In this document: positions 1 through 8,444 of the stretch, piece by piece
Position numbering within the stretch: position 1 is the first letter of the stretch
Layout: each line of letters opens with the position of its first letter
Assembly: GCA_022360075.1 (NCBI GenBank)
Contig: JAKSDN010000553.1
Coordinates: 1-9,673 of the forward strand
Reading direction: 5' to 3'
From: Kiloniellales bacterium
Lineage (GTDB): Bacteria; Pseudomonadota; Alphaproteobacteria; Kiloniellales; JAKSDN01
DNA: 9,673 nucleotides
Position numbers and translations under genes: made by a program
The notes under the pieces: model-generated
The model's input: only the letters and a program-made list of their open reading frames with translations
Told to the model about the DNA's origin: nothing
The model's database searches: none

Positions 1-387
1 CCTCCGCCGTTCGACCTGCCGGAGGCGGAGGCGGAACTCGTCGCCGGCTACAATGTCGAGTATTCCGCGATGACCTTCGGGATGTTCTTCCTGGGCGAAT
101 ACGCGAACATGATCCTGATGTCGGCGATGACGTCGATCCTGTTCCTGGGCGGCTGGATGGCGCCGTTCGACGTCGCGCCCTTCACCTGGATTCCGGGCCC
201 GATCTGGTTCGCCGGCAAGATCGCTTTCTGCCTGTTCGTGTTCTTGTGGGTGCGGGCGACGTTCCCGCGCTATCGCTACGATCAGTTGATGCGGCTTGGC
301 TGGAAGGTCTTCCTGCCGTTCTCGCTGCTTTGGGTGGTCGTCGTCGCCGGCTGGCTGTTCGCGCTCGACAAGGTGCCGGGCGCGTGA
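1..387 (+). CDS. nuoH: NADH-quinone oxidoreductase subunit H, 3' part (5' end outside window)
   Basis: NuoH (ND1 family) is the membrane subunit of complex I that forms much of the quinone-binding chamber with NuoB and NuoD. Frame 1 is open from the first base and gives 128 residues before TGA at 385-387. It opens with the diagnostic acidic loop [20 protein letters not shown], followed by the FFLGEYANM motif. In E. coli numbering the loop residues D5, E8, E12 and E20 of this fragment match D213, E216, E220 and E228, so roughly 208 N-terminal residues are missing. Two or three hydrophobic membrane segments follow, and the chain ends in the family's usual short hydrophilic tail. nuoI starts 23 bases downstream. 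The first ATG in frame is at 70, but it is internal and not the start. Identification is very secure; only the 5' boundary is unknown. Confidence 0.97.
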   Translation, partial: PPPFDLPEAEAELVAGYNVEYSAMTFGMFFLGEYANMILMSAMTSILFLGGWMAPFDVAPFTWIPGPIWFAGKIAFCLFVFLWVRATFPRYRYDQLMRLGWKVFLPFSLLWVVVVAGWLFALDKVPGA

Positions 388-410
388 GTGTAAGGGTAGG
401 GGACTGAGAC

Positions 411-899
411 ATGGCGCTTCTGGAACGCACCGTAAAAGGCCTGCTGCTCGCGGAGCTGGTTCAAGGCATGTCCCTGACCCTGCGCTCGATGTTTCGGCCG
501 AAGCACACGCTGAACTATCCGTACGAGAAAGGCCCTCTGTCACCGCGTTTCCGAGGCGAGCACGCCTTGCGGCGCTACCCGAACGGCGAGGAGCGCTGCA
601 TCGCCTGCAAGCTGTGCGAGGCGGTTTGCCCGGCGCAGGCGATCACGATCGAGGCCGAACCGCGCGAGGACGGCAGCCGCAGGACCACGCGCTACGACAT
701 AGACATGACGAAATGCATCTATTGCGGGTTCTGCCAGGAGGCCTGCCCGGTGGATGCGATCGTCGAAGGACCGAATTTCGAGTTCGCGACCGAGACCCGC
801 GAGGAACTTTTCTACGACAAGGACAAACTGCTGGCGAACGGCGAGCGCTGGGAAGCGGAGATCGCCGCGAATATTGAACAGGACTTGCCGTATCGGTAA
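411..899 (+). CDS. nuoI: NADH-quinone oxidoreductase subunit I (2x[4Fe-4S] ferredoxin-type)
   Basis: NuoI carries clusters N6a and N6b, which pass electrons from the NADH-oxidising arm towards cluster N2 and quinone. The protein has 162 residues, the usual alphaproteobacterial length. Two CxxCxxCxxxCP motifs are visible: C63, C66, C69, C73 and C102, C105, C108, C112. By the standard ferredoxin pattern, C63/C66/C69/C112 should bind one cluster and C102/C105/C108/C73 the other. Both motifs are intact. The N-terminal 35 residues look like the amphipathic stretch that lies on the membrane next to NuoH. The ATG at 411 is supported by the purine-rich site AGGGGA at 398-403, seven bases upstream, and by the typical start [17 protein letters not shown]. 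The gene lies 23 bases after nuoH and 72 bases before nuoJ, the widest gap in the window. Confidence 0.97.
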   Translation: MALLERTVKGLLLAELVQGMSLTLRSMFRPKHTLNYPYEKGPLSPRFRGEHALRRYPNGEERCIACKLCEAVCPAQAITIEAEPREDGSRRTTRYDIDMTKCIYCGFCQEACPVDAIVEGPNFEFATETREELFYDKDKLLANGERWEAEIAANIEQDLPYR

Positions 900-905
900 A
901 GAAGG

Positions 906-960
906 CGCGCATGCCGCCGGGTGGCTGACGCCTGGGGGAGAGCAGTTGGCGGCACGCGTG
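906..960. repeat. Inverted repeat in the nuoI-nuoJ intercistronic gap (potential mRNA hairpin)
   Basis: Bases 906-918 (CGCGCATGCCGCC) and 948-960 (GGCGGCACGCGTG) are near-perfect inverted repeats. As RNA they give 13 stem positions: 11 Watson-Crick pairs, one G-U (907/959) and one A-C mismatch (911/955), closing a 29-base loop. The stem ends exactly where the nuoJ ribosome binding site begins. No run of T follows, so it is not an intrinsic terminator. It could stabilise or help process the operon mRNA, or affect access to the nuoJ start. Function is inferred only from position. Confidence 0.6.
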
Positions 961-967
961 GAGGGGA
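960..967 (+). promoter_or_regulatory. Ribosome binding site of nuoJ (decides the start)
   Basis: GGAGGGGA lies four bases before ATG 972. This strong site, together with the family's N terminus, favours ATG 972 over the in-frame GTG at 921. It directly abuts the 3' arm of the inverted repeat at 906-960. Confidence 0.8.
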
Positions 968-971
968 CTAC

Positions 972-1586
972 ATGATCGTTCAAGCCTTGGCGTTCTATCT
1001 TTTCGCGTTCGTGGCCGTCGCCGCGGGCGTGCTGGTGATCGCTTCGCGCAATCCCGTGCATTCGGTGCTCTTCCTGATCCTCGCCTTCTTCAACGGAGCC
1101 GGTCTGTTCGTTCTGATGGGCGCCGAGTTCCTGGCGATGATCCTGGTCATCGTCTATGTCGGTGCCGTCGCTGTGCTGTTCCTCTTCGTCGTCATGATGC
1201 TCGACATCAATTTCGTCGAACTGCGCAGCGGCGTGCTGCAATATCTTCCGATCGGCGGTCTCGTCGGATTCATACTGCTGGCCGAGTTGCTGGTCATCGC
1301 CGGGGGATGGATCGTGATTCCGCAGGCCGAATCGGTCGCCGCCGCGCCGATCCCGCCGATCGACCAGGTGACCAATACGGAGGCGCTTGGCCGGCTGATC
1401 TACACGAAATACATCTACCTGTTCCAGGCGGCCGGCCTGGTGCTGCTGGTCGCAATGGTCGGCGCCATCGTGTTGACCCTGCGCTCGCGCGCCGGCGTGC
1501 GCAAACAGAAGATCGCCGATCAGGTCGCGCGCCGGCCGGAAGAGGCGATCGAGGTGGTCAAGGTCACGACGGGGAGCGGGATCTGA
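972..1586 (+). CDS. nuoJ: NADH-quinone oxidoreductase subunit J
   Basis: NuoJ (ND6 family) is a five-helix membrane subunit between the quinone chamber and the antiporter-like pumps. Its third helix undergoes the pi-bulge change linked to coupling. From ATG 972 the product is 204 residues. Landmarks are [12 protein letters not shown] near residues 25-36, the signature [16 protein letters not shown] at 62-77 (third helix), and [13 protein letters not shown] before the last helix at about 147-169. Hydrophobic segments fall at roughly 5-23, 29-48, 54-77, 93-117 and 147-169. The C-terminal 30 residues are hydrophilic. The reading frame is open upstream to a GTG at 921, but those 17 extra residues (ADAWGRAVGGTRGGDY-like) are not membrane-like and lie in the intercistronic hairpin region, so I reject that start. 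nuoK begins one base after the stop. Confidence 0.96.
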   Translation: MIVQALAFYLFAFVAVAAGVLVIASRNPVHSVLFLILAFFNGAGLFVLMGAEFLAMILVIVYVGAVAVLFLFVVMMLDINFVELRSGVLQYLPIGGLVGFILLAELLVIAGGWIVIPQAESVAAAPIPPIDQVTNTEALGRLIYTKYIYLFQAAGLVLLVAMVGAIVLTLRSRAGVRKQKIADQVARRPEEAIEVVKVTTGSGI

Positions 1587-1587
1587 C

Positions 1588-1899
1588 ATGCTGGAGATCG
1601 GTCTCGCCCACTATCTGACCGTCGCCGCGGTCCTGTTCACGCTCGGCCTGTTCGGTATCTTCCTGAACCGTAAGAACGTGATCATCATCCTGATGTCGAT
1701 CGAGCTCATGCTGCTTGCGGTCAACATCAACCTGGTCGCGTTCTCGACCCATCTCGGCGACCTGATGGGACAGATCTTCGCGATGTTCATCCTCACCGTC
1801 GCGGCGGCCGAGGCGGCGATCGGTCTGGCGATCCTCGTGGTCTATTACCGCAACCGCGGTTCGATCGAGGTCGAGGACATCAACGTGATGAAGGGTTAG
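1588..1899 (+). CDS. nuoK: NADH-quinone oxidoreductase subunit K
   Basis: NuoK (ND4L family) is a three-helix subunit carrying two buried glutamates in the central proton-transfer axis of complex I. The product is 103 residues, the normal size. E39 in MSIELML and E75 in AAAEAAIG match the essential E36 and E72 of E. coli, with the 36-residue spacing kept. Hydrophobic segments lie at roughly 5-26, 31-53 and 62-87. The hydrophilic C-terminal tail ends VEDINVMKG. The ATG is one base after the nuoJ stop, and GGGGAGCGGG at 1571-1580 inside the end of nuoJ can serve as its ribosome binding site, so translation is probably coupled. nuoL follows after five bases. Confidence 0.97.
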   Translation: MLEIGLAHYLTVAAVLFTLGLFGIFLNRKNVIIILMSIELMLLAVNINLVAFSTHLGDLMGQIFAMFILTVAAAEAAIGLAILVVYYRNRGSIEVEDINVMKG

Positions 1900-1904
1900 C
1901 CGGC

Positions 1905-3851
1905 ATGGAAGCCGCGGTCGTATTCTTGCCGTTGCTGGGCGCGATCATCGCCGGATTGTTCGGGCGCATGATCGGCGACAAGGCGTCGATGTACATCACC
2001 TGCACCCTGCTGGTGCTCTCGGCGCTGATCTCCTACTACCTTTTCTACGCCGTGGCGCTGGGCGGCGATCCCCGCACCGTCGTGCTGTTCGAGTGGGTTA
2101 CCTCCGGCGAGCTGGAGTTCCTCTGGGCGCTCAAGGTCGACACCTTGACCGCGGTGATGCTGCTGGTGGTCACGACGGTGTCCGCCGTGGTGCATATCTA
2201 CTCCATCGGCTACATGCACCACGACGATTCGATCCCGCGCTTCTTCGCCTATCTCAGCCTGTTCACCTTCAGCATGCTGATGCTGGTGACGGCGGACAAT
2301 CTGGTGCAGATGTTTTTCGGCTGGGAAGGCGTCGGGCTGTGCTCCTACTTGCTGATCGGGTTCTGGTACAAGCGCCCTTCTGCGAATGCGGCGGCGATCA
2401 AGGCGTTCCTGGTCAATCGGGTGGGCGATATCGGCTTCGCGCTCGGCATTTTCGCGACGTTCGCGCTGTTCGGGACGGTGCAGCTCGACGCGATCTTCGC
2501 CGACGCGGCGGGCAAGGCGGATGCGCAGCTCGTCTTCCTCGACATGGAATTCCACGCGCTGACCATCACCTGCCTGCTGTTGTTTATCGGCGCGATGGGC
2601 AAATCCGCGCAGATCGGCCTGCACACCTGGTTGCCGGACGCGATGGAGGGTCCGACGCCGGTCTCCGCGTTGATCCATGCGGCGACCATGGTGACCGCGG
2701 GCGTCTTCATGGTCGTCCGCCTGTCGCCGCTGTTCGAACAGTCGGAGACGGCGCTCATGGTCGTCACGGTGGTCGGCGCGGCCACGGCGTTCATGGCGGC
2801 GACGATCGGGCTGACCCAGTTCGACATCAAGCGCGTCATCGCCTATTCCACCTGCTCCCAGCTCGGCTACATGTTCTTCGCCGCGGGCGTTTCCGCCTAT
2901 CCGGCGGCGATTTTCCACCTGATGACCCACGCCTTCTTCAAGGCGCTGCTGTTCCTCGGGTCCGGTTCGGTCATCCACGCCATGTCGGATGAGCAGGACA
3001 TGCGCAAGATGGGCGGGCTATGGAAGATGATCCCGGTCACCTACGCTCTGATGTGGATCGGCAGCCTCGCGCTCGCCGGGATCGGTATTCCGTTCACCCA
3101 TATCGGGTTCGCAGGCTTCCAATCGAAGGACGCGATCCTCGAATCGGCCTTCGCCGCGCAGACCGGTGTCGGACATTTCGCCTTCTGGCTCGGCATCGCC
3201 GCCGCCTTCATGACGGCGTTCTACTCCTGGCGGCTGCTGTTCATGACCTTCCACGGCGAGCCGCGCTGCGACGAGAAGACCCTGGCGCATGTGCACGAAT
3301 CGCCGCGCGTGATGCTGTGGCCGCTCTATCTTTTGGCCGCCGGCGCGGTCGCGTCCGGCATGCTCGGCTATCACCTCTTCGTCGGCGGCGGTGTCGCCGA
3401 GTTCTGGGGCGATTCGGTGTTGATGTTGCCGACGCATACCGCGCTTGCGGATGCGCCTTACGTCCCGGGTTGGGTGAAGGTGCTGCCGTTCGTCATGGCG
3501 GTCGGCGGGATCGGACTGGCCTATTACATGTACATGATGCGCACCGACCTGCCGGCGCTCTGGGCGGAGAAGCTGCGGCCGGCCTATCTGATGTCCTTCA
3601 ACAAGTGGTACTTCGACGAGATCTATGAGCGGCTGTTCGTCCCACCGGCCTTCTATCTCGGCCGCGGCTTCTGGAAGGGCGGTGACGGCGCGCTGATCGA
3701 CGGGGTCGGGCCGGACGGCATCGCCGCCGCCACATTGCGCTTCGCGCGCCGGGCCAGCGCGCTGCAGAGCGGATACCTGTACCACTACGCGTTCGCCATG
3801 CTGATCGGCGTCGTGGTCCTCGTGACCTTCTATTTCTTCATGAAGAGCTGA
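1905..3851 (+). CDS. nuoL: NADH-quinone oxidoreductase subunit L (antiporter-like proton pump)
   Basis: NuoL (ND5 family) is the distal proton-pumping subunit, whose long lateral helix runs along the membrane arm. At 648 residues it has the usual alphaproteobacterial length. It starts MEAAVVFLPLLGAIIAG. The Proton_antipo core covers roughly residues 65-430. Key channel residues are all present: E141 in GWEGVGLCSY (E. coli E144), K233 in MGKSAQ (K229), H258 (H254), H338, H342 and K346 in HLMTHAFFKALLF (H334, H338, K342) and K408 in SKDAIL (K399). The C-terminal part, with NKWYFDEIYERLFV near 566-579 and a final hydrophobic segment at about 625-645, matches the lateral helix and anchor. AAGGG at 1891-1895, overlapping the end of nuoK, supports ATG 1905. 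Residue 406 is Gln where I recall an aromatic residue in other bacteria; see findings. Confidence 0.98.
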   Translation: MEAAVVFLPLLGAIIAGLFGRMIGDKASMYITCTLLVLSALISYYLFYAVALGGDPRTVVLFEWVTSGELEFLWALKVDTLTAVMLLVVTTVSAVVHIYSIGYMHHDDSIPRFFAYLSLFTFSMLMLVTADNLVQMFFGWEGVGLCSYLLIGFWYKRPSANAAAIKAFLVNRVGDIGFALGIFATFALFGTVQLDAIFADAAGKADAQLVFLDMEFHALTITCLLLFIGAMGKSAQIGLHTWLPDAMEGPTPVSALIHAATMVTAGVFMVVRLSPLFEQSETALMVVTVVGAATAFMAATIGLTQFDIKRVIAYSTCSQLGYMFFAAGVSAYPAAIFHLMTHAFFKALLFLGSGSVIHAMSDEQDMRKMGGLWKMIPVTYALMWIGSLALAGIGIPFTHIGFAGFQSKDAILESAFAAQTGVGHFAFWLGIAAAFMTAFYSWRLLFMTFHGEPRCDEKTLAHVHESPRVMLWPLYLLAAGAVASGMLGYHLFVGGGVAEFWGDSVLMLPTHTALADAPYVPGWVKVLPFVMAVGGIGLAYYMYMMRTDLPALWAEKLRPAYLMSFNKWYFDEIYERLFVPPAFYLGRGFWKGGDGALIDGVGPDGIAAATLRFARRASALQSGYLYHYAFAMLIGVVVLVTFYFFMKS

Positions 3852-3854
3852 CCC

Positions 3855-5393
3855 ATGACCGATCTTCCCCTTCTCTCGGTCGTGACGTTTTTCCCGCTCG
3901 CCGGCGCCATCATCATCATGTTCGTGCGCGGCACCCCGGAAGAGGTGGCGCGAAATTCCCGCTGGGGCGCGTTCTGGGTCTCCCTGTTTACCTTCGCCGC
4001 GTCCCTGTTCCTGTGGTTCAATTTCGAGCCGGGCACCGCGGACTTCCAGTTCGTCGAGGAACACGCCTGGCTGCCGGCCTTCGGGATCACCTACCGGCTC
4101 GGCGTCGACGGCATCTCGGTCTTCTTCGTCCTGCTCTCCACACTGCTGACGCCGATTTGCATCCTGGCCAGCTGGACCGCGATCCAGGAGCGCGTGAAGG
4201 AATACATGATCGCCTTCCTGGTGCTCGAGACCATGATGGTCGGCATGTTCGCCGCGCTCGACTTCGTGGTGTTCTACATCTTTTTCGAGGCGGTGCTGAT
4301 CCCGATGTTCCTGATCATCGGGGTCTGGGGCGGCCCGCGGCGGGTCTACGCCGCGTTCAAGTTCTTCCTTTACACGTTGCTCGGCTCGGTGCTGATGCTG
4401 CTGGCCGTCATTACGATGTATATCGTCGCCGGCACGACGGACATTCCGGATTTGATGCGGTTCAAGTTCGATCCGGACCTGCAGATTTGGCTGTGGCTCG
4501 CCTTCTTCGCCTCCTTCGCGGTCAAGGTTCCGATGTGGCCGGTGCACACCTGGCTGCCGGACGCGCATGTCGAGGCGCCGACCGCCGGCTCCGTCATCCT
4601 GGCCGGCGTGCTGCTGAAGATGGGCGCCTATGGGTTCCTGCGCTTCTCCGTGCCGATGCTGCCGATCGCCTCGGAGTTCTTCGCGCCGTTCATCTTCACC
4701 CTGAGCGTCATTGCGGTGATCTACACCTCGCTCGTGGCGCTGGCCCAGGAGGACATGAAGAAGCTGATCGCCTATTCCTCGGTCGCCCACATGGGATTCG
4801 TGACGATCGGCATCTTCACCGCGACCCAACAGGGCATCGAAGGCGCGATGATCCAGATGCTCTCCCACGGCGTCGTTTCGGCCGCGCTCTTCCTCGTGGT
4901 CGGCGTCGTCTACGACCGGATCCACACGCGCCTGATCGAGCGCTACGACGGTCTGGTCGCGCGCATGCCGGTCTATGCGCTGTTCTTCATGATCTTCATG
5001 CTGGCCTCGGTCGGCCTGCCGGGGACCAGCGGCTTCGTCGGCGAGTTCCTGGTGATCATCGGCGCGTTCCAGGTCAACACCTGGGTCGCGCTGCTGGCGG
5101 CCAGCGGCATGGTCCTGGGTGCGGCCTACATGCTCTATCTCTATCGCCGCGTCATCTTCGGCGTGCTGACCAAGGCCGATCTGCGCTCGATCTTCGACCT
5201 GTCTTGGCGCGAGAAGGTCGTCTTCGCGCCGCTGATCGCGGTCGTGTTCTGGATGGGGATCTATCCGGCCTCGTTCATCGACATCATGGCGCCCTCGATC
5301 GAGAACCTGATCGACAACTACCAGGCCTCGCTGGCCGCCGCCGGCGACGAGACTTTGAGCTGGTCGCTGGCTTCGATCTGGCCGGATCGGTGA
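3855..5393 (+). CDS. nuoM: NADH-quinone oxidoreductase subunit M (antiporter-like proton pump)
   Basis: NuoM (ND4 family) is the middle antiporter-like pump of complex I, with 14 predicted membrane helices. The product is 512 residues, normal for the family. Proton-path residues visible with E. coli equivalents are E145 in [10 protein letters not shown] (E144), K224 in [17 protein letters not shown] (K234), K255 in [10 protein letters not shown] (K265), H312 in AHMG (H322), H338 in MLSHG (H348) and E397 in FVGEFLV (E407). The constant offset of ten in the C-terminal half means no internal indel there. The motif [11 protein letters not shown] at 241-251 is characteristic of NuoM and separates it from NuoL and NuoN. 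ATG 3855 lies three bases after the nuoL stop. Its ribosome binding site is weak (GAAGAG at 3842-3847), which suggests coupling to nuoL translation. Confidence 0.98.
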   Translation: MTDLPLLSVVTFFPLAGAIIIMFVRGTPEEVARNSRWGAFWVSLFTFAASLFLWFNFEPGTADFQFVEEHAWLPAFGITYRLGVDGISVFFVLLSTLLTPICILASWTAIQERVKEYMIAFLVLETMMVGMFAALDFVVFYIFFEAVLIPMFLIIGVWGGPRRVYAAFKFFLYTLLGSVLMLLAVITMYIVAGTTDIPDLMRFKFDPDLQIWLWLAFFASFAVKVPMWPVHTWLPDAHVEAPTAGSVILAGVLLKMGAYGFLRFSVPMLPIASEFFAPFIFTLSVIAVIYTSLVALAQEDMKKLIAYSSVAHMGFVTIGIFTATQQGIEGAMIQMLSHGVVSAALFLVVGVVYDRIHTRLIERYDGLVARMPVYALFFMIFMLASVGLPGTSGFVGEFLVIIGAFQVNTWVALLAASGMVLGAAYMLYLYRRVIFGVLTKADLRSIFDLSWREKVVFAPLIAVVFWMGIYPASFIDIMAPSIENLIDNYQASLAAAGDETLSWSLASIWPDR

Positions 5394-5404
5394 GGGAGGG
5401 AAGG
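5393..5404 (+). promoter_or_regulatory. Strong ribosome binding site of nuoN
   Basis: AGGGAGGGAAGG starts on the last base of the nuoM stop codon and ends two bases before ATG 5407. It is the most purine-rich start site in the window and makes ATG 5407 the clear start of nuoN. Confidence 0.7.
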
Positions 5405-5406
5405 CC

Positions 5407-6861
5407 ATGATTTCCGCCGATCTTGTCGCGGCCTTGCCCGAGCTCTTCCTGGCCTGTGCCGGGATGGCGCTCTTGATGGTCGGCGTCTATTCGGGCCGGC
5501 AGGCGACGCGCCTCGTGCTCGGCTTGTCCGTCGTGACGGTCTTGATCGCCTTGATCTTGCTGCTTTTCACGCCGAGCGAGCGGGTGACGGCCTTCGAGGG
5601 TCTCTTCGTCGTCGACGGCTTCGGCAGCTTCATGAAGTTCTTCATCCTGGTTGGGGCCGGCCTCTCGATCGTCATGACGCTGCGCTACATCGAGCGCGAG
5701 GAGATGTCGCGCTTCGAGATCCCCGTGCTGATGGTCTTCGCGACCCTCGGCATGCTGATGATGGTCTCGGCGAACGACCTGATCTCGCTCTATCTCGGGC
5801 TCGAGTTGCAGAGCCTGTCGCTCTACGTGATCGCTGCCGTGCGGCGCGACAATCTGCGCTCGAGCGAGGCCGGACTGAAGTACTTCGTGCTCGGCGCCCT
5901 GTCGTCCGGCATGCTGCTCTACGGCAGCTCCCTGGTCTACGGCTTTGCCGGCACGACGAGCTTCGATGCGCTCGGCGAGGTCTTCACGCAGATCGTCCGG
6001 TCGGGCGAAGCGCCCTCGGTGGGTCTGGTCTTCGGCCTCGTTTTCCTGCTTTCCGGCTTGGCCTTCAAGATCTCTGCCGTGCCGTTCCACATGTGGACGC
6101 CGGACGTCTACGAGGGCGCGCCGACGCCGGTGACGGCCTTCTTCGCCAATGCGCCGAAGATCGCCGCCATGGCGCTGCTCCTGCGCGTGATGATGGATCC
6201 CTTCGGCGACCTGATCGATCAGTGGCGCCAGATCGTCGTGGTGATCGCGATCGCGTCCATGGTGCTGGGGGCTTTCGCGGCGATCAACCAGACCAACATC
6301 AAGCGCCTGATGGCCTACAGCTCGATCGGGCATATGGGCTACGCGCTGATCGGTCTCGCAGCCGGCAACGAGGCCGGGATTCGCGGCGTGGCGATCTATC
6401 TCGCGATCTATCTGATCATGAACCTCGGCACCTTCGCCGTGATCCTCTGCATGCGCCAGAAGGTGCGCATGGTCGAAGGCATCGAGGACCTCAAGGGCCT
6501 GTCTAAGACCCATCCGATGATGGCGCTGGCGCTCGCGATCTTCATGTTCTCCATGGCCGGCATTCCGCCGATGGCGGGCTTCTTCGGCAAGCTCTACATC
6601 TTCCTCGCGGCGATCGAGGCGGAGCTCTACACCCTCGCGATCATCGGCGTGCTCGCCAGCGTCGTGGGCGCCTTCTATTACCTGCGCATCGTCAAGCTGA
6701 TGTACTTCGACGAGCCGTCCGAGGCCTTCGACCGGCCGATCGGCCGCGAGCTGACGCTGATCATGGGCGCGAGCGCGATTATCACCCTGTTGTTCTTCAT
6801 ATTTCCCGGTCCGATTCTCAATGGCGCCGAAGCCGCGGCCGCCGCGCTTCTGGCCGGATGA
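5407..6861 (+). CDS. nuoN: NADH-quinone oxidoreductase subunit N (antiporter-like proton pump)
   Basis: NuoN (ND2 family) is the third antiporter-like pump, next to NuoK. The product is 484 residues with 14 expected membrane helices, as usual for bacterial NuoN. Channel residues match E. coli: E133 in [10 protein letters not shown] (E133), K221 in [19 protein letters not shown] (K217), K251 in NAPKIAAM (K247) and K395 in FFGKLYIF (K395). The motif [13 protein letters not shown] at 235-247 is typical of NuoN. The chain ends in an alanine-rich tail after the last helix. It is the last complex I gene in the cluster. Its TGA overlaps the birA ATG as ATGA (6858-6861), so the ribosome can pass directly to birA. 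Confidence 0.98.
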   Translation: MISADLVAALPELFLACAGMALLMVGVYSGRQATRLVLGLSVVTVLIALILLLFTPSERVTAFEGLFVVDGFGSFMKFFILVGAGLSIVMTLRYIEREEMSRFEIPVLMVFATLGMLMMVSANDLISLYLGLELQSLSLYVIAAVRRDNLRSSEAGLKYFVLGALSSGMLLYGSSLVYGFAGTTSFDALGEVFTQIVRSGEAPSVGLVFGLVFLLSGLAFKISAVPFHMWTPDVYEGAPTPVTAFFANAPKIAAMALLLRVMMDPFGDLIDQWRQIVVVIAIASMVLGAFAAINQTNIKRLMAYSSIGHMGYALIGLAAGNEAGIRGVAIYLAIYLIMNLGTFAVILCMRQKVRMVEGIEDLKGLSKTHPMMALALAIFMFSMAGIPPMAGFFGKLYIFLAAIEAELYTLAIIGVLASVVGAFYYLRIVKLMYFDEPSEAFDRPIGRELTLIMGASAIITLLFFIFPGPILNGAEAAAAALLAG

Positions 6862-7649
6862 AGCGCGGCGTGACAGCCGAAACCTCGCCCCCAGATCAGC
6901 CCCGCCTGCCGCCGGCCTATCGCCTGGTCGCGCTTGAGCGTGTCGACAGCACGAACGAGGAGGCCAAGCGCCGCGCGCTCGAGGGTGCGGAGGACGGCAC
7001 GCTGATTTGGGCGCGCGAGCAAACGCAGGCGCGGGGGCGTGGCGGCCGATCCTGGAGCAGCCAGCCCGGCAACCTCTTTCTGTCGCTGATCCTGCGCCCC
7101 GAATGCGCGGCCAACGAGGCCGCCCAGCTCGGTTTCGTCGCCGCGCTCGCGACCGCCGACGGCGTCGGCAGCGTCGCGCCGCCGCTGATCGAGGTGCGCT
7201 TCAAGTGGCCGAACGATGTGCTGTTCAATGACCGCAAAGGCGTCGGCATTCTCCTCGAGTCGCAGCTCACGCCGGATGGCGGGGTCGATTGGCTGGTGCT
7301 CGGCGTCGGCGTCAACGTGCGCAGCTTCCCGCGCGAGCTGGACCCGCCGGCGACTTCGCTGCATTTCGAAGGCGCACCGCCGAGCCTGACCGCGTCGGAT
7401 TTGCTCGAGGCCTTCGCCCGGCACTTTCTGACCTGGACGAACCGCTGGCTGGAGGACGGCTTCGCGCCGATCCGGCGGGCCTGGCTCGGCCGCGCCAAAG
7501 GGGTGGGCGAAGCCATCCGGGTCCGGCTGCCCCAAGAGACCCTGCACGGCGTGTTCCGTGACCTGGATGCCGGCGGCGCTCTCCTGGTGGAGACCGATGA
7601 CGGCAAGACGCGCAGCATTGCCGCCGGCGACGTTTACTTCGAGCGCTAG
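6858..7649 (+). CDS. birA: Biotin--[acetyl-CoA-carboxylase] ligase, catalytic domain only
   Basis: This cytoplasmic enzyme activates biotin with ATP to biotinyl-AMP and transfers it to the lysine of biotin carboxyl carrier domains, such as acetyl-CoA carboxylase. The product is 263 residues. Visible motifs are DSTNEEAK at 30-37, the adenylate-binding loop ARGRGGRSW at 58-66 (E. coli GRGRRGRKW), [20 protein letters not shown] at 115-134 with K117 equal to the catalytic K183 of E. coli, and LGVGVNV at 148-154. A small SH3-like C-terminal domain ends in GDVYF. There is no N-terminal winged-helix domain, so this is a class I ligase and should not repress biotin genes. ATG 6858 overlaps the nuoN stop; a GTG at 6870 in the same frame is a possible alternative. 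No good ribosome binding site is seen, consistent with translational coupling. Confidence 0.95.
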   Translation: MKRGVTAETSPPDQPRLPPAYRLVALERVDSTNEEAKRRALEGAEDGTLIWAREQTQARGRGGRSWSSQPGNLFLSLILRPECAANEAAQLGFVAALATADGVGSVAPPLIEVRFKWPNDVLFNDRKGVGILLESQLTPDGGVDWLVLGVGVNVRSFPRELDPPATSLHFEGAPPSLTASDLLEAFARHFLTWTNRWLEDGFAPIRRAWLGRAKGVGEAIRVRLPQETLHGVFRDLDAGGALLVETDDGKTRSIAAGDVYFER

Positions 7650-7656
7650 GAAAGGG
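7648..7656 (+). promoter_or_regulatory. Ribosome binding site of coaX (supports the GTG start)
   Basis: AGGAAAGGG lies five bases before GTG 7662 and overlaps the birA TAG stop (7647-7649). No in-frame ATG gives a sensible N terminus, because the ATP-binding motif starts only six codons after the GTG. Confidence 0.7.
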
Positions 7657-7661
7657 ACGTC

Positions 7662-8444
7662 GTGCTTCTGACCATCGATTCGGGTAATACGAACATCGTC
7701 TTTGCCGTCTTCGACGGCGAGGAGAAGCGCGTTCAGTGGCGCGCCTCGACCGATGCGAAGCGCACGGCCGACGAGTATGCCGTGTGGCTCACCCAATTGA
7801 TGGCGTTGGAGAGGCTGTCGCCGGCCGACATCGACGGCGCGATCATCGCCTCGGTCGTGCCGGCGGTGATGTACAGCCTGACAACGCTCTGCCGACGCTA
7901 CTTCGAGACCGAGCCCATGGTGGTCGGCGATCCCGGCGTCGATCTCGGCATCGAGATCCGCATCCGCCATCCCGAGCAAGTCGGCGCCGACCGGCTGGTC
8001 AATGCGCTCGCGGCCCATAGCCGCTTCGGCGGCCCGCTGATCATGATCGACTTCGGCACCGCCACCACCTTCGACGTCGTGGCCAAGGACGGCGCCTATG
8101 AGGGCGGGGTGATCGCGCCGGGCGTGAACGAGTCGCTGGTGGCCTTGTCCAATGCCGCCGCCAAGCTGCCGCGCATCGCCATCGAGAAGCCGCCGCAGCA
8201 GGTAATCGGCCAAGGCACGGTCAGCGCCATGCAGTCCGGTGCCTTCTGGGGCTATGTCGGCCTGGTCGAAGGCCTGATCGAGCGCATTCGCGCCGAGTAC
8301 GGCGAGGCCTTGCCGGTCATCGCGACCGGCGGCTTGGCAGCGCTCTTCGTGCAGGCGACCACCAAGATCGACCACGTCGATCCGGACATCAACCTGCGCG
8401 GCCTGGCGCAGATCTACGCGGCCAACAAGGCGGCGCGCGGATGA
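7662..8444 (+). CDS. coaX: Type III pantothenate kinase
   Basis: CoaX phosphorylates pantothenate, the first step of coenzyme A synthesis. It belongs to the ASKHA (acetate kinase/hsp70/actin) fold and is not inhibited by CoA like the type I enzyme; it requires a monovalent cation. The product is 260 residues, the normal length. Family motifs are in order: the phosphate-binding DSGNTN at 6-11, IASVVP at 62-67, GADRLVNA at 108-115 with catalytic base D110, DFGTATTFD at 130-138, GGVIAPG at 148-154 and ATGG at 221-224. The start is GTG, which places the DxGNTN motif at the usual distance from the N terminus. The gene lies 12 bases after birA and its TGA overlaps the rnj ATG (8441-8444). I see no damage. 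Confidence 0.96.
   Translation: MLLTIDSGNTNIVFAVFDGEEKRVQWRASTDAKRTADEYAVWLTQLMALERLSPADIDGAIIASVVPAVMYSLTTLCRRYFETEPMVVGDPGVDLGIEIRIRHPEQVGADRLVNALAAHSRFGGPLIMIDFGTATTFDVVAKDGAYEGGVIAPGVNESLVALSNAAAKLPRIAIEKPPQQVIGQGTVSAMQSGAFWGYVGLVEGLIERIRAEYGEALPVIATGGLAALFVQATTKIDHVDPDINLRGLAQIYAANKAARG

Noticed and set aside
921..971. N-terminal extension of nuoJ from GTG 921
   Set aside because: The extra residues are hydrophilic and glycine-rich, have no counterpart in NuoJ that I know, and fall in the hairpin region. A strong ribosome binding site points to ATG 972.
906..971. Intrinsic terminator between nuoI and nuoJ
   Set aside because: The stem is strong, but no U-run follows and the next gene starts immediately with a good ribosome binding site. 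Termination here would cut off the essential membrane subunits.
1896..2978. Other long minus-strand frames (also around 540-1589, 5284-6513 and 8414-9634)
   Set aside because: They show the same charged, repetitive antisense composition. All are fully explained by conserved plus-strand genes.
3018..5408. 796-codon open frame on the minus strand, antisense to nuoL and nuoM
   Set aside because: Its translation is a monotonous run of D, E, H, R and Q with no domain pattern. That is what the complement of high-GC codons for hydrophobic residues gives. The plus-strand frames are unmistakable NuoL and NuoM.
6391..6414. Tandem 12-base near-repeat (GCGATCTATCTC / GCGATCTATCTG) inside nuoN
   Set aside because: It encodes AIYLAIYL in a conserved membrane helix. 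Two copies from a natural helical pattern with the same codon choice are not evidence of a repeat element.
6858..6950. Missing DNA-binding domain of BirA as a truncation
   Set aside because: Class I biotin ligases naturally lack it. The frame starts in a coupled overlap with nuoN and the catalytic domain is complete, so nothing is lost.
6678..8375. 565-codon open frame on the minus strand, antisense to nuoN, birA and coaX
   Set aside because: It has low-complexity, charged composition, spans three real gene boundaries on the other strand and shows no recognisable motif. It is a GC-driven shadow.
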